From Hymenobacter tibetensis (lineage in GTDB: Bacteria; Bacteroidota; Bacteroidia; Cytophagales; Hymenobacteraceae): 64,000 nucleotides of DNA. The stretch spans positions 1,392,001 through 1,456,000 of the forward strand of contig NZ_CP094669.1 of assembly GCF_022827545.1 (NCBI RefSeq), read 5' to 3'. Every line of letters starts with the position of its first letter. Position 1 is the first letter of the stretch. A program made the translations under genes and the position numbers. The notes below the pieces were generated by a model. The model was not told the origin of the DNA, made no database searches, and worked only from the letters and a program-made list of their open reading frames with translations. Positions 9,135 to 18,300 of this stretch are shown here, in pieces.

Positions 9135-10040
9135 ATGTATTTCAATCCCGACACCCTCGCTTTTGTAGACGGCGAGTTCGTGAAAGCCGATCAAGCGCAG
9201 GTTAGCTCGTATGCGCAGTCGCTGCACTATGGCTATGCTGTTTTTGAAGGCATTCGGTCGTATGCTACACCGGCGGGCACGCAGATTTTCAAGGCCAAGG
9301 AGCACTACGAGCGGCTGCAATATTCCTGCAAGTCGGTGGGGTTGCCGCTGTCTTACTCCATCGAGGAGATGACGGAAATCACCTACCGGCTGCTCGAACT
9401 CAACAACCTGTCGGATGCCTACATCCGGCCGCTGGTGTACGCCGGCACGCCCAACATGACCCTCAAGCACGCCAGCACCAGCAACCTGATGATTGCCGTG
9501 TGGGATTGGGGCAAATACCTCGGCGACCAATGCCTGCGCCTCAGCATTTCGCCCTACCAGCGCCCCAACCCTAAGGCCGTGCCCATCGAGGCCAAAGTGT
9601 CGGGCCACTACGTCAACTCCATCATTGCCAGCTCGGAAGCCCGCGGCCGCGGCTTCGATGAAGCTTTGCTGCTGGACATGAACGGCTTCGTGGCCGAAGG
9701 ACCCGGCGCCAACTTCTTCTTCGAGAAAGACGGTGAACTGTTCACCGCACCTCCCGGCAGCATCCTGCGCGGCATCACCCGCAACACCATCATCGATTTG
9801 GCCCGCGAAGCCGGCATCAAAGTCACCGAAAAGTTCTTCACCCCCGACGAGCTGCAAGGCGCAACCGGCGCCTTCTTCACCGGCACTGCTGCGGAAGTAA
9901 TTGGCATCACTTCCATCGACGACTTGGTGTTCAGCACGCCTTACCAAGATACCCTCGGCCATGTGCTAGCCGAGCGCTACCACGCCCTAGTAACCGGCCA
10001 ATCGGTAGCCCACAGCCAAAACCTTGAAGTGAAAGCCTAG
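9135..10040 (+). CDS. ilvE: Branched-chain amino acid aminotransferase
   Basis: PLP enzyme that makes the last step to leucine, isoleucine and valine by transferring the amino group from glutamate. It is a fold-type IV aminotransferase of 301 residues: [13 protein letters not shown] at 29-41, the Schiff-base lysine Lys154 in IEAKVSGHY, Glu188 in [11 protein letters not shown], and the phosphate-binding [11 protein letters not shown] region. It is the first gene behind the attenuator and precedes ilvD by 64 bases. Confidence 0.95.
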   Translation: MYFNPDTLAFVDGEFVKADQAQVSSYAQSLHYGYAVFEGIRSYATPAGTQIFKAKEHYERLQYSCKSVGLPLSYSIEEMTEITYRLLELNNLSDAYIRPLVYAGTPNMTLKHASTSNLMIAVWDWGKYLGDQCLRLSISPYQRPNPKAVPIEAKVSGHYVNSIIASSEARGRGFDEALLLDMNGFVAEGPGANFFFEKDGELFTAPPGSILRGITRNTIIDLAREAGIKVTEKFFTPDELQGATGAFFTGTAAEVIGITSIDDLVFSTPYQDTLGHVLAERYHALVTGQSVAHSQNLEVKA

Positions 10041-10104
10041 CGCACCATTCCGACCACCGCACCGCTCTCCGTCCGCATTTCCATTCCTGATCTACGCTCT
10101 GAAA

Positions 10105-11823
10105 ATGATTCTCAATAAGTACAGCCGCATCTACACCCAAGACGACAGCCTGCCGGCTTCCCAAGCCATGCTGATTGGCTCCGGTTTGTCGGACGAAGAC
10201 TTGCGCAAGCCGTTCGTGGGCATCTGCTCCACCGGCTTCGAGGGCAACACCTGCAATATGCACCTCGACGGCCTGGCCGATGGGGTGAAGCTAGGCGTGC
10301 AGGCGCAGGGCTTGGTGGGGCTGCGGTTCAATACCATTGGGGTCAGCGACGGCATCACGAACGGTACGCCGGGCATGCGCTTCTCGCTGGTGTCGCGCGA
10401 AATCATTGCTGATTCCATTGAGGCCATGGCCGGCGCGCACAACTACGACGCCATTGCCACGGTGGTGGGCTGCGACAAGAACATGCCGGGTGCCCTGATT
10501 GCCATGGCGCGCCTGAACCGGCCTTCGCTGATGGTGTATGGCGGCACGATTAAGGGCGGCCACTTCAAGGGGCAGCAGCTCAACATCGTGTCGTGCTTCG
10601 AGGCGTACGGCAAGAAGCTGCAAGGGCAGATTTCTGATGAGGATTACAAAGGCATCATCCACAACGCCTGCCCTGGTCCGGGTGCTTGCGGGGGGATGTA
10701 CACGGCCAATACCATGGCGTCGGCCATCGAGGTGTTGGGCATGAGCGTGCCGTTCTCATCGTCGTCGCCGGCGGTGAGTACCGAGAAAAACCAGGAGTGC
10801 CTGGATACCGGGGTGTACCTGCGGCGCCTGCTGGAGCGCGACATCAAGCCCCGCGACATTCTGGTGCGCGAGGCCTTCGAGAATGCGTTGGTGATGATTA
10901 CGGTGCTCGGCGGCTCGACCAACGCAGTGCTGCACCTGATTGCCATTGCCCACGCGGCCGGCGTGCACCTCACCATGGAAGACTTCCAGGAAGTCAGCAA
11001 CCGGGTGCCGGTGCTGGCCGACCTCAAGCCGAGCGGCAAGTACCTCATGGAAGACCTAGCGGCGCTAGGCGGCGTGCCCGCCGTGATGCGCACCCTGCTC
11101 GATGCCGGCCTGCTCCAAGGCGACCTGCTGACCGTAACCGGCCAAACGCTAGCCGAAAACCTAGCGGATGTGAAGCCGCTCGGTGCCGAGCAAGACCTGC
11201 TCCGTCCGCTCAGTAACCCCATCAAAGCCGACGGCCACATCCAGATTCTCTACGGCAACCTGGCCCCGAAAGGCGCCGTGGCCAAAATCACCGGCAAAGA
11301 AGGCTTGCGGTTTGAAGGGCCGGCTGTCGTGTTCAACTCCGAAGAAGAACTCAACGAGGGCATCGTGCAAGGCAAAATCAAGGCCGGCAACGTGGTGGTG
11401 ATTCGCTACGTGGGGCCGAAAGGCGGACCCGGCATGCCGGAAATGCTGAAACCAACTTCCGCCATCATCGGCGCCGGCCTCGGCGACAAAGTGGCCTTGA
11501 TTACCGACGGGCGGTTTTCGGGTGGCACGCACGGCTTCGTTATCGGCCACGTCTGCCCCGAGGCCTACGACGGTGGCCCGATTGCCCTGGTGGAAGATGG
11601 CGATTGGGTGGTGCTCGACGCCAGCACCAACACCATGGACGTGCAGCTAGAGCCCGCGCTGCTGGACTTGCGCCGCAGCCAGTGGCAACGTCCGCGCCCC
11701 AACGCCACGCAAGGAGTACTCCTCAAATATATCCGCACGGTCAGCGACGCCAGTCACGGCTGTATCACCGACTTAGACGAAAGCTATGTTAACGAACGAG
11801 CAATCAGCGCAAACCCTGCCTGA
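10105..11823 (+). CDS. ilvD: Dihydroxy-acid dehydratase
   Basis: Dehydrates the dihydroxy acids to the 2-oxo acids of valine and isoleucine synthesis using an iron-sulfur cluster. The three ligand cysteines are in their family contexts: Cys50 (GNTCNMH), Cys123 (VGCDKNMPG) and Cys195 ([15 protein letters not shown]). The length of 572 residues is normal. Its 3' end overlaps the ilvB frame by 38 bases if ilvB starts at 11786. Confidence 0.96.
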   Translation: MILNKYSRIYTQDDSLPASQAMLIGSGLSDEDLRKPFVGICSTGFEGNTCNMHLDGLADGVKLGVQAQGLVGLRFNTIGVSDGITNGTPGMRFSLVSREIIADSIEAMAGAHNYDAIATVVGCDKNMPGALIAMARLNRPSLMVYGGTIKGGHFKGQQLNIVSCFEAYGKKLQGQISDEDYKGIIHNACPGPGACGGMYTANTMASAIEVLGMSVPFSSSSPAVSTEKNQECLDTGVYLRRLLERDIKPRDILVREAFENALVMITVLGGSTNAVLHLIAIAHAAGVHLTMEDFQEVSNRVPVLADLKPSGKYLMEDLAALGGVPAVMRTLLDAGLLQGDLLTVTGQTLAENLADVKPLGAEQDLLRPLSNPIKADGHIQILYGNLAPKGAVAKITGKEGLRFEGPAVVFNSEEELNEGIVQGKIKAGNVVVIRYVGPKGGPGMPEMLKPTSAIIGAGLGDKVALITDGRFSGGTHGFVIGHVCPEAYDGGPIALVEDGDWVVLDASTNTMDVQLEPALLDLRRSQWQRPRPNATQGVLLKYIRTVSDASHGCITDLDESYVNERAISANPA

Positions 11824-13543
11824 GTTTACCGCCACGGCGGTACAGCCGGAAACGGAAACCATGACCGGCGCGGTGGCCACCTTACAGGCCCTGCTGGCGG
11901 AAGGCGTGGATACCATCTTCGGGTATCCGGGCGGGGCCATCATCCCGATTTACGATGCCCTCTACGACTTCAAAGAGCAGCTAAACCACGTGCTGGTGCG
12001 CCACGAGCAAGGCGGCATCCATGCGGCGCAAGGCTACGCGCGCTCTTCCGGCAAGGTAGGAGTGGTGTTTGCTACCTCCGGGCCGGGTGCTACCAACCTG
12101 GTAACAGGGTTGGCTGATGCGCTGATTGACAGCACGCCGCTGGTGTGCATCACGGGGCAGGTGTTCGCGCACTTGTTGGGCACCGATGCTTTCCAGGAAA
12201 CCGACATCATCAACATCACTACCCCCATCACCAAGTGGAATTACCAGGTAACCAACGCCGAGGAAATCCCCGAGGCGCTGGCCAAGGCGTTCTACATTGC
12301 CCGCAGCGGCCGGCCCGGCCCGGTGCTGATTGACATCACCAAGAACGCACAGCAGCAGAAGCACGATTTCGCGCCGTACGTGCCCTGCACGCACATCCGT
12401 AGCTACCGCCCCGTGCCCATCGTGCGACCCGAATATATCCGCGAGGCCGCGGCGATTATCAACCAAGCCAAGCGCCCATTTGTGCTGTGGGGCCAGGGCG
12501 TGATATTGGGCAAGGCCGAGCAAGAGTTCAAAGCCTTTATCGAGAAAAGCGGCATTCCGGCCGCCTGGACCATCCTCGGGGCCGGTGCCTTGCCCACCGA
12601 CCACCCCCTAAACGTGGGGATGCTCGGGATGCACGGCAACTATGGCCCCAACGTCCTCACCAACGAGTGCGACGTGCTGATTGCCATTGGTATGCGTTTC
12701 GACGACCGAGTAACCGGCCGCCTCGACAAGTACGCCAAGCAAGCCAAGGTCATCCACCTCGACATCGACCCCACCGAAATCGACAAGAACGTGGCTACCA
12801 CGGTGCCCGTGTGGGGCGACTGCAAAGAGACGCTGCCGCTCCTCACCGCGCTGGTTGACGCCAAACTGCACCCCGAGTGGCACGAGCGGTTCCGGGTGCA
12901 CATGGAGCAGGAAGTGGACGCCGTCATCCGTGAGGAACTGTTCCCGACCAGCGAGGAAATGACCATGGGCGAAGTCATCCAGCAACTCAACGAGCTGACG
13001 GAAGGCGAGGCCGTGATTGTAACCGATGTAGGCCAGCACCAGATGGTGGCCTGCCGCTACGCCAAGCTCAACAAAACCCGCAGCAACATCACCAGCGGCG
13101 GCCTCGGCACCATGGGTTTCGCGCTGCCGGCGGCCATCGGGGCCAAGTTCGGTACGCCGCACCGCCCGGTGGTGGCCATCATCGGCGACGGAGGCGTGCA
13201 GATGACCATTCAGGAACTCGGTACCATCATGCAAACCGGCGTCGACGTGAAAATCATCATCCTCAACAACCGCTTCCTCGGCATGGTGCGGCAGTGGCAG
13301 GAACTCTTCAACGACCGGCGCTACTCCTTCGTGGATATTGCCAGCCCCGACTACGTGACCGTAGCCAGTGGCTATGGCATCAGCGGCAAGCGGGTAGAAG
13401 CCCGCGCCGAACTGAAGCAGTCGCTGCAACAGATGCTGGAGCACCCCGGCTCTTTCCTGCTGGAAGTCATGGTATCGAAAGAGAACAACATCTTCCCCAT
13501 GGTGCCCCAAGGGTGCAGCGTAGCCGAAATCCGGCTGCGGTAA
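11786..13543 (+). CDS. ilvB: Acetolactate synthase, large (catalytic) subunit
   Basis: ThDP enzyme that condenses pyruvate with pyruvate or 2-oxobutyrate. [15 protein letters not shown] and the catalytic glutamate Glu74 ([15 protein letters not shown]) lie near the start, and the cofactor-binding [14 protein letters not shown] region is near residue 470. The ATG at 11786 gives 585 residues with about 25 extra N-terminal residues and overlaps ilvD. The ATG at 11861 ([12 protein letters not shown]) matches the usual family start and would leave a 37-base gap. I keep the longer form because both are possible. Confidence 0.95.
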   Translation: MLTNEQSAQTLPEFTATAVQPETETMTGAVATLQALLAEGVDTIFGYPGGAIIPIYDALYDFKEQLNHVLVRHEQGGIHAAQGYARSSGKVGVVFATSGPGATNLVTGLADALIDSTPLVCITGQVFAHLLGTDAFQETDIINITTPITKWNYQVTNAEEIPEALAKAFYIARSGRPGPVLIDITKNAQQQKHDFAPYVPCTHIRSYRPVPIVRPEYIREAAAIINQAKRPFVLWGQGVILGKAEQEFKAFIEKSGIPAAWTILGAGALPTDHPLNVGMLGMHGNYGPNVLTNECDVLIAIGMRFDDRVTGRLDKYAKQAKVIHLDIDPTEIDKNVATTVPVWGDCKETLPLLTALVDAKLHPEWHERFRVHMEQEVDAVIREELFPTSEEMTMGEVIQQLNELTEGEAVIVTDVGQHQMVACRYAKLNKTRSNITSGGLGTMGFALPAAIGAKFGTPHRPVVAIIGDGGVQMTIQELGTIMQTGVDVKIIILNNRFLGMVRQWQELFNDRRYSFVDIASPDYVTVASGYGISGKRVEARAELKQSLQQMLEHPGSFLLEVMVSKENNIFPMVPQGCSVAEIRLR

Positions 13544-13549
13544 CTCGAA

Positions 13550-13645
13550 GGTGAAATTGTGAAGGGTGAAGTTGTGAATGACAACGTTTCATCTACGCAA
13601 CTGCTACACCATCAGGGCTTCACAATTTCACCTTTCACAATTTCA
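13550..13645. repeat. Short-unit repeats forming an inverted repeat between ilvB and ilvN
   Basis: GGTGAAATTGTGAAG at 13550-13564 is the exact reverse complement of 13618-13632. Beside each arm lies a second, slightly diverged unit in the same orientation (GGTGAAGTTGTGAAT and TTTCACAATTTCAT). The spacer between ilvB and ilvN therefore consists of two forward and two reversed copies of a unit of about 15 bases around a loop of roughly 40 bases. A transcript would fold here without a T tract, so a processing or spacing element is more likely than a terminator. Confidence 0.7.
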
Positions 13646-13649
13646 TATC

Positions 13650-14258
13650 ATGAGTCAGCAAGCATCCATCGACCGGCAGGAATACAACATCACGGCGTAC
13701 ACGGAAAACCAGGTGGGGCTGCTGAACCGCATTGCCATCATTTTCTCGCGCCGCAAAATCAACATCGAGAGCCTCAACGTGTCGCCTTCTGAAATCGAGG
13801 GCATTCACCGCTTCAACATCGTCATCAACGAAACCGAGGAGGTAGTCGGCAAGTTGGCCCGCCAAATCGAGAAGCAGATTGAAGTGTTGAAAGTGTATTA
13901 CAACACCAACGCCGACGTGATTTGGCAGGAAATGGCGCTCTATAAAGTGCCTACCGATGTCATTGCCGAGAAGGCCATTGTGGAGCGGTTGCTTCGCGAA
14001 AACGGCGCCCGCGCCGTGGTGATCCGCAAGGATTACACCGTGTTTGAAACCACCGGCCACCGAGAGGAAACCGACAACCTCATCCGCGTGCTGCAACCCT
14101 ACGGCCTCATCGAGTTTGTGCGCAGCGCCCGCATCGCCATCATCAAAGCCAGCGACGGATTCAACAGCAAGCTCCGCGAGTTCGAGCGCCGCGAGCCAAG
14201 CACCGAGCCCGCCGAAAACGAATACCTCAACAGCCGCGACAAGGTGTTCACGATGTAG
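13650..14258 (+). CDS. ilvN: Acetolactate synthase, small (regulatory) subunit
   Basis: Regulatory partner of IlvB that confers valine feedback in this family. From the ATG at 13650 it has 202 residues: an N-terminal ACT domain at about 10-85 (YNITAYTENQVGLLNRIAII and INIESLNVSPSE are typical) and the C-terminal small-subunit domain. An upstream in-frame ATG at 13578 lies within the repeat region and is unlikely to be used. The tail from about residue 180 is rich in Glu, Ser and Arg and appears specific to this lineage. ilvC follows after 70 bases. Confidence 0.94.
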   Translation: MSQQASIDRQEYNITAYTENQVGLLNRIAIIFSRRKINIESLNVSPSEIEGIHRFNIVINETEEVVGKLARQIEKQIEVLKVYYNTNADVIWQEMALYKVPTDVIAEKAIVERLLRENGARAVVIRKDYTVFETTGHREETDNLIRVLQPYGLIEFVRSARIAIIKASDGFNSKLREFERREPSTEPAENEYLNSRDKVFTM

Positions 14259-14328
14259 ATCAGCCCGCATCGAAACGGCTAATTCAACAAAGAAAACAAC
14301 ACATTCACCCTTAATAGCCCACAGCAAA

Positions 14329-15396
14329 ATGGCACAAATCAATTTTGGCGGAGTAGACGAAACTGTAGTTACCCGCGAGGAATTTCCTTTGGAAAAGGCG
14401 CTGGACGTTCTCAAAAACGAAACTATTGCCGTAATCGGGTACGGGGTGCAGGGTCCCGGCCAGGCGCTCAACATGCGCGACAACGGGTTCAACGTCATTG
14501 TTGGCCAGCGCGAAGATTCTCCGTCGTGGGAGCGGGCGCTGAAAGATGGTTGGGTGGAAGGCGAAACGCTGTTCTCGATTGAGGAAGCGGCGGAGCGCGG
14601 CACCATCATCTGCAACCTGCTCTCCGATGCCGGCCAAATTGCGCTGTGGCCCACGCTGAAAGCCAAGCTGACACCCGGCAAAACGCTGTACTTCTCGCAC
14701 GGCTTCGGCATCACCTTCAACGACCAAACCAACATCATCCCACCCGCCGATGTAGACGTGATTCTGGTAGCGCCCAAGGGCAGCGGCACCAGCCTGCGCC
14801 GCTTGTTCGTGGCCGGTGGTGGCCTCAACTCATCGTTTGCGGTGTACCAAGATGCTACGGGTAAAGCCTATGAAAAAGTAGTGGCGATGGGCATTGGTGT
14901 AGGTTCGGGTTACCTGTTTGAAACCGACTTCAAGAAGGAAGTATACTCCGACCTCACCGGTGAGCGGGGCGTGTTGATGGGCGCTTTGGCGGGTATCATT
15001 GAAGCGCAGTACCAAGTGTTGCGCCAGCGCGGCCACTCGCCTTCCGAAGCCTTCAACGAAACCGTGGAAGAACTCACCCAAAGCCTCGTGCCGCTGGTAG
15101 GTGAGAACGGCATGGACTGGATGTTCAGCAACTGCTCGGTAACCGCGCAGCGCGGCGCCCTCGACTGGAAAGGCCGCTTCCGCGAAGCCACCCTACCCGT
15201 CCTCAACGAGCTATACGACAGCGTAGCTTCTGGCAAAGAAGCCGAGCGCACCATTCAGCGCGGTTCTACCCCCAACTACCGCTCGGAGCTGGAAACTGAA
15301 CTCAAAGAAGTGCGCGACTCCGAGTTGTGGCAGACCGGCGCCACCGTACGTCAGCTCCGCTCGAAAGCCGCGGAAAAAGTGGAAGAGTTAAGCTAG
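14329..15396 (+). CDS. ilvC: Ketol-acid reductoisomerase
   Basis: Isomerises and reduces acetolactate and acetohydroxybutyrate. The start is the ATG at 14329 (MAQINFGGVDETVV); the frame is open much further upstream through ilvN but that is a shadow. The nucleotide-binding loop GYGVQGPGQ is at 37-45, and NGMDWMFSNCSVTAQRGALDW marks the knotted catalytic domain. The length of 355 residues is close to that of class I enzymes. It is the last gene of the contiguous ilvEDBNC run; a palindromic repeat separates it from ilvA. Confidence 0.95.
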   Translation: MAQINFGGVDETVVTREEFPLEKALDVLKNETIAVIGYGVQGPGQALNMRDNGFNVIVGQREDSPSWERALKDGWVEGETLFSIEEAAERGTIICNLLSDAGQIALWPTLKAKLTPGKTLYFSHGFGITFNDQTNIIPPADVDVILVAPKGSGTSLRRLFVAGGGLNSSFAVYQDATGKAYEKVVAMGIGVGSGYLFETDFKKEVYSDLTGERGVLMGALAGIIEAQYQVLRQRGHSPSEAFNETVEELTQSLVPLVGENGMDWMFSNCSVTAQRGALDWKGRFREATLPVLNELYDSVASGKEAERTIQRGSTPNYRSELETELKEVRDSELWQTGATVRQLRSKAAEKVEELS

Positions 15397-15435
15397 TAGC
15401 GTACTGGCTGAATAAGATCAGGCCAAGAAAAGAAC

Positions 15436-15528
15436 GTCATGCTGAGCTTGTCGAAGCATCTCGCGTGCTGATATATGATTACTATTCCTGCATCAGCACG
15501 CGAGATGCTTCGGCAAGCTCAGCATGAC
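15436..15528. repeat. Long imperfect palindrome, MITE- or REP-like
   Basis: A 37-base arm at 15436-15472 (begins GTCATGCTGAGCTTG) is the reverse complement of 15492-15528 except for one position that still forms a G-U pair in RNA (15451 with 15513). The loop is 19 bases. There is no T tract. It lies between ilvC and ilvA. Perfect long arms like these are typical of dispersed non-autonomous repeats; in a transcript they would make a very stable hairpin that could also protect or separate the ilvC and ilvA messages. Confidence 0.85.
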
Positions 15529-15569
15529 TTGTTCTAGTCTCACGTGGAGACACACCAATTACGAAGGAT

Positions 15570-16838
15570 ATGGAAAAGGAAGTAGCCGCGCCGCTGGCCG
15601 TGACGCTGGAAAATGTGGAGCAGGCCGCGCGCAACCTGAAAGGCGTCATCTATAAAACCCCGCTGCTGCAAAACCACGGCCTCTCGCGCACCTACAACGC
15701 GACGGTGCTGCTGAAGCGGGAAGATTTGCAAGTGGTGCGCTCCTACAAGATTCGGGGCGCCTACCATAAGATGCTCACGCTGCCGCCCATTAGCGGGGAG
15801 CGGGAAATAGTGTGCGCCAGCGCCGGCAACCATGCGCAAGGCGTGGCTTATGCCTGCCAGATGCTCGGTTTGAAAGGCTACATTTTCATGCCCGCTGCCA
15901 CGCCCGCCCAAAAGGTGGACAAAGTGCGGCTCTTCGGTAAAGAATACGTGGAAGTGGTGCTCACCGGCGCCAGCTTCGACGATTCGTTCCGCTCCGCCCG
16001 CGAGTTCTGCGACGAGCGGGGCAGCACCTTCATTCATCCCTTCGACGACCTTGCTATTGTTGAAGGCCAAGCCACCGTCGGCCTGGAAATCCTGAAAGCC
16101 GCCACCGTCCCTATCGACTACTGCTTCATGCCCATCGGCGGCGGCGGACTAGCCTCAGGTGTGGCCAGCGTGTTCCGGCAGCTCAGCCCCTCTACCAAGC
16201 TCATCGGCGTGCAGCCCTTGGGGGCACCTTCCATGTACTCGGCCATCCGCGGCAACCAGCACGCCGCCTTAGCCAGCATTGACAGTTTCGTGGACGGCGC
16301 GGCCGTGAAGTGCCCCGGCCAGCTGACCTACGAAATCTGCCGCGAGCTGCTCGATGAGGTGGTGCTGGTGCCGGAAGGCCAAATCTGCCAGGACTTGCTG
16401 AAGATGTACAACGAGGAAGGCATCGTGCTCGAACCGGCCGGTACGCTCACTATTTCGGCGCTGCACCAGTTTCGGGAGCAAATCAAAGGCAAAACGGTGG
16501 TGTGCGTCGTCAGCGGCTCCAACAACGACATCACCCGCATGGAGGATATCAAGGAGCGCGCCATGCAGCACCAGGGCCTCAAGCACTACTTCATGGTGAC
16601 CTTCAACCAGGCCCCCGGCGCCCTCCGCCGCTTTGTCAACAACGTGCTGCACGAAGGCGACGACATCATCCAGTTTCAGTACATCAAGAAGAACAACAAG
16701 GAAAAAGGCCCCGTCTTCATCGGCGTCGAAGTCAAACAGCCCCACGACGTAGAAGGCATCAAGGCCCGCATGGCAGAAGAAGGCTTTGCCTTCGAATACC
16801 TAAACGGCAAGCAGGATTTCCTGGCGCTATTGGTGTAA
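15570..16838 (+). CDS. ilvA: Threonine dehydratase (threonine ammonia-lyase)
   Basis: PLP enzyme that turns threonine into 2-oxobutyrate, the entry to isoleucine. Lys60 in SYKIRGAY is the Schiff-base residue, SAGNHAQGVAY at 84-94 binds the substrate carboxylate and GGGGL at 190-194 binds the PLP phosphate. The length of 422 residues, with one ACT-like segment from about 335, matches the shorter form rather than the 510-residue E. coli type with two regulatory units. Its place at the end of the leu-ilv cluster supports a biosynthetic rather than catabolic role. Confidence 0.93.
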   Translation: MEKEVAAPLAVTLENVEQAARNLKGVIYKTPLLQNHGLSRTYNATVLLKREDLQVVRSYKIRGAYHKMLTLPPISGEREIVCASAGNHAQGVAYACQMLGLKGYIFMPAATPAQKVDKVRLFGKEYVEVVLTGASFDDSFRSAREFCDERGSTFIHPFDDLAIVEGQATVGLEILKAATVPIDYCFMPIGGGGLASGVASVFRQLSPSTKLIGVQPLGAPSMYSAIRGNQHAALASIDSFVDGAAVKCPGQLTYEICRELLDEVVLVPEGQICQDLLKMYNEEGIVLEPAGTLTISALHQFREQIKGKTVVCVVSGSNNDITRMEDIKERAMQHQGLKHYFMVTFNQAPGALRRFVNNVLHEGDDIIQFQYIKKNNKEKGPVFIGVEVKQPHDVEGIKARMAEEGFAFEYLNGKQDFLALLV

Positions 16839-16863
16839 GTGAAAGTATTTCATGCTCCGACTT

Positions 16864-16908
16864 AAACGAACTAGCCCGTAGTGCTCAGCACTACGGGCTA
16901 GTTCGTTT
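16864..16908. terminator. Bidirectional terminator between ilvA and dienelactone hydrolase gene
   Basis: A perfect 22-base inverted repeat (16864-16885 with 16887-16908, core CTAGCCCGTAGTGC) has A and T runs at its outer ends, so it can stop transcription in both directions. It lies between two convergent genes. Confidence 0.9.
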
Positions 16909-16947
16909 TAAGAGGATTATCGTTCTGATTTTGCAGTCTGCTGATTC

Positions 16948-17808
16948 CTATGCTAGCTTCTCTTTGAATAACTTCAGCGTCCGGTCCCATGCGAGTTTAG
17001 CAGCTTCGGCGTTGTAACGTGCAGGGGAGGAATCGTTGTTGAAAGCGTGGTTGACGCCTTCGTACACGTACTGCTCGTACTTGATGTTGTTGGCTTTGAG
17101 GGCAGCTTCGTAGGCGTCTTTGCCAGCGTTTACCCGCTCATCGAGGCCAGCGTAGTGGAGTAGGAGAGTGGCTTTGATTTTGGGCACGTCTTCAGCTTTG
17201 GGCTGGGTACCGTAGTAAGCCACGGCGGCGTTGAGCTTGGGCTCAGCTACGGCTAGGCTGTTGGCCATGGCCCCGCCCCAACAGAAGCCGACGCACCCGG
17301 TTTTGCCGTTCGAGTCTTTACGGCCGCGCAGGTAGGTGAGGGCTGCTAAGTAGTTGTTCAAGTTCTGCTGCTTATCCAGCTTGCCGATCATGGTGCGGCC
17401 TTCATCCTCGTTGGCAGGCGTGCCGCCAAATACCGACAGCGCATCAACGCCCAAGGCTAGGTACCCCGCCTGCGCCACGCGGCGCGTTACGTCCTTGATG
17501 TGAGGCGTGAGGCCGCGGTTTTCGTGAATCACTACTACAGCGCCTAGTTTTTTCTTACCCTTCGGGTGCACCAAGTAGCCTTTCATGGTCACGCCGGCGT
17601 CGCCGGGCCACGTTGCTTCTTCAGTCACGAGGTCATCGGTTTGCTCGGGTACTGTGGCGGCTTGGGCATAGCCGGGCTCCAGCACGGCCAGCGCTGCTGC
17701 AGCCATAGCCGCGCCGCCGGTTAGCTTGTGTAGGCGGTCTAGGAAGTCGCGGCGGCTGAGAGGGGCGTGGGTGTACTCGTCGAACAGGTTGATAATGCGC
17801 TGGTCCAT
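16948..17808 (-). CDS. Tat-exported dienelactone hydrolase family protein
   Basis: An alpha/beta hydrolase of 286 residues. The catalytic triad is in the dienelactone hydrolase arrangement: Cys176 in GFCWGG, Asp223 in AGLDERV and His254 in GVNHAF. The N terminus carries a twin-arginine motif (LSRRDFLDRL, Arg19-Arg20) followed by a hydrophobic Ala-rich segment ending near AQAA, so the protein is probably exported folded. It is convergent with ilvA and shares its terminator. The true substrate is not evident from the context. Confidence 0.88.
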   Translation of the reverse strand: MDQRIINLFDEYTHAPLSRRDFLDRLHKLTGGAAMAAAALAVLEPGYAQAATVPEQTDDLVTEEATWPGDAGVTMKGYLVHPKGKKKLGAVVVIHENRGLTPHIKDVTRRVAQAGYLALGVDALSVFGGTPANEDEGRTMIGKLDKQQNLNNYLAALTYLRGRKDSNGKTGCVGFCWGGAMANSLAVAEPKLNAAVAYYGTQPKAEDVPKIKATLLLHYAGLDERVNAGKDAYEAALKANNIKYEQYVYEGVNHAFNNDSSPARYNAEAAKLAWDRTLKLFKEKLA

Positions 17809-18024
17809 GAGGGGCTGAGGAGGAAAAGCTTGAGGAAAACAGAAGTTTTAAATAGGGGGCCTTTGGCCCTTCCGCTACTAGGCACGGAGGCAAGTTGGTG
17901 GCAGCAGCGCAGCCTTATTTGTAAAAGACAAAAGCGCCCTCGCAAATGGTTGCTTGCAGCAACTCATCTCTAGTTGCTAAGCTACCTGGAACGCAGCCAG
18001 GAAAACAAGGCGAGTTGTGTCCAG

Positions 18025-18054
18025 CCGGAAAATTATTGGACAATATAATTCCGG
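18025..18054. promoter_or_regulatory. Candidate operator upstream of the xylose operon
   Basis: The 491 bases between the hydrolase gene and xylB (17809-18300) contain no gene. CCGGAAAATTATTG and CAATATAATTCCGG form an interrupted inverted repeat at 18025-18054 (one arm has a two-base insertion). Further down, AACGGTTTCGG and AAACGTTATCG near 18077-18150 recall LacI-type half sites. The position suits a sugar-responsive regulator of xylBA, but none is encoded in this window. Confidence 0.35.
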
Positions 18055-18300
18055 TTGCGCCATTCTCTGGAATCGTTCCCGGCAACGGTTTCGGTATATT
18101 TATTTAGCTAGTTGGCCCGCATAATCGGTTTTGCAAACGTTATCGTTGGTGGAGTTGCGGTATATTTCGTCCGAGAAGCTGCTAAACCCTCCGCTTGTAC
18201 CGGGCCATGTAGGCACGGCATATAGGGTCCTTCAACGCTTCACTTCTTCGTCCTTCTTGTTGGCTTTTGCCGTCATACTTTTTGTTTTGCTTTTCTCTCT

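Noticed and set aside
12608..13510. 300-codon open frame on the minus strand inside ilvB
   Set aside because: It is antisense to a clear enzyme gene, is rich in Val, Gly, His and Asp as expected for a high-GC shadow, and shows no family motif.
13635..14828. 397-codon minus-strand frame across ilvN and ilvC
   Set aside because: It crosses two intact genes and their spacer; no protein-like motif.
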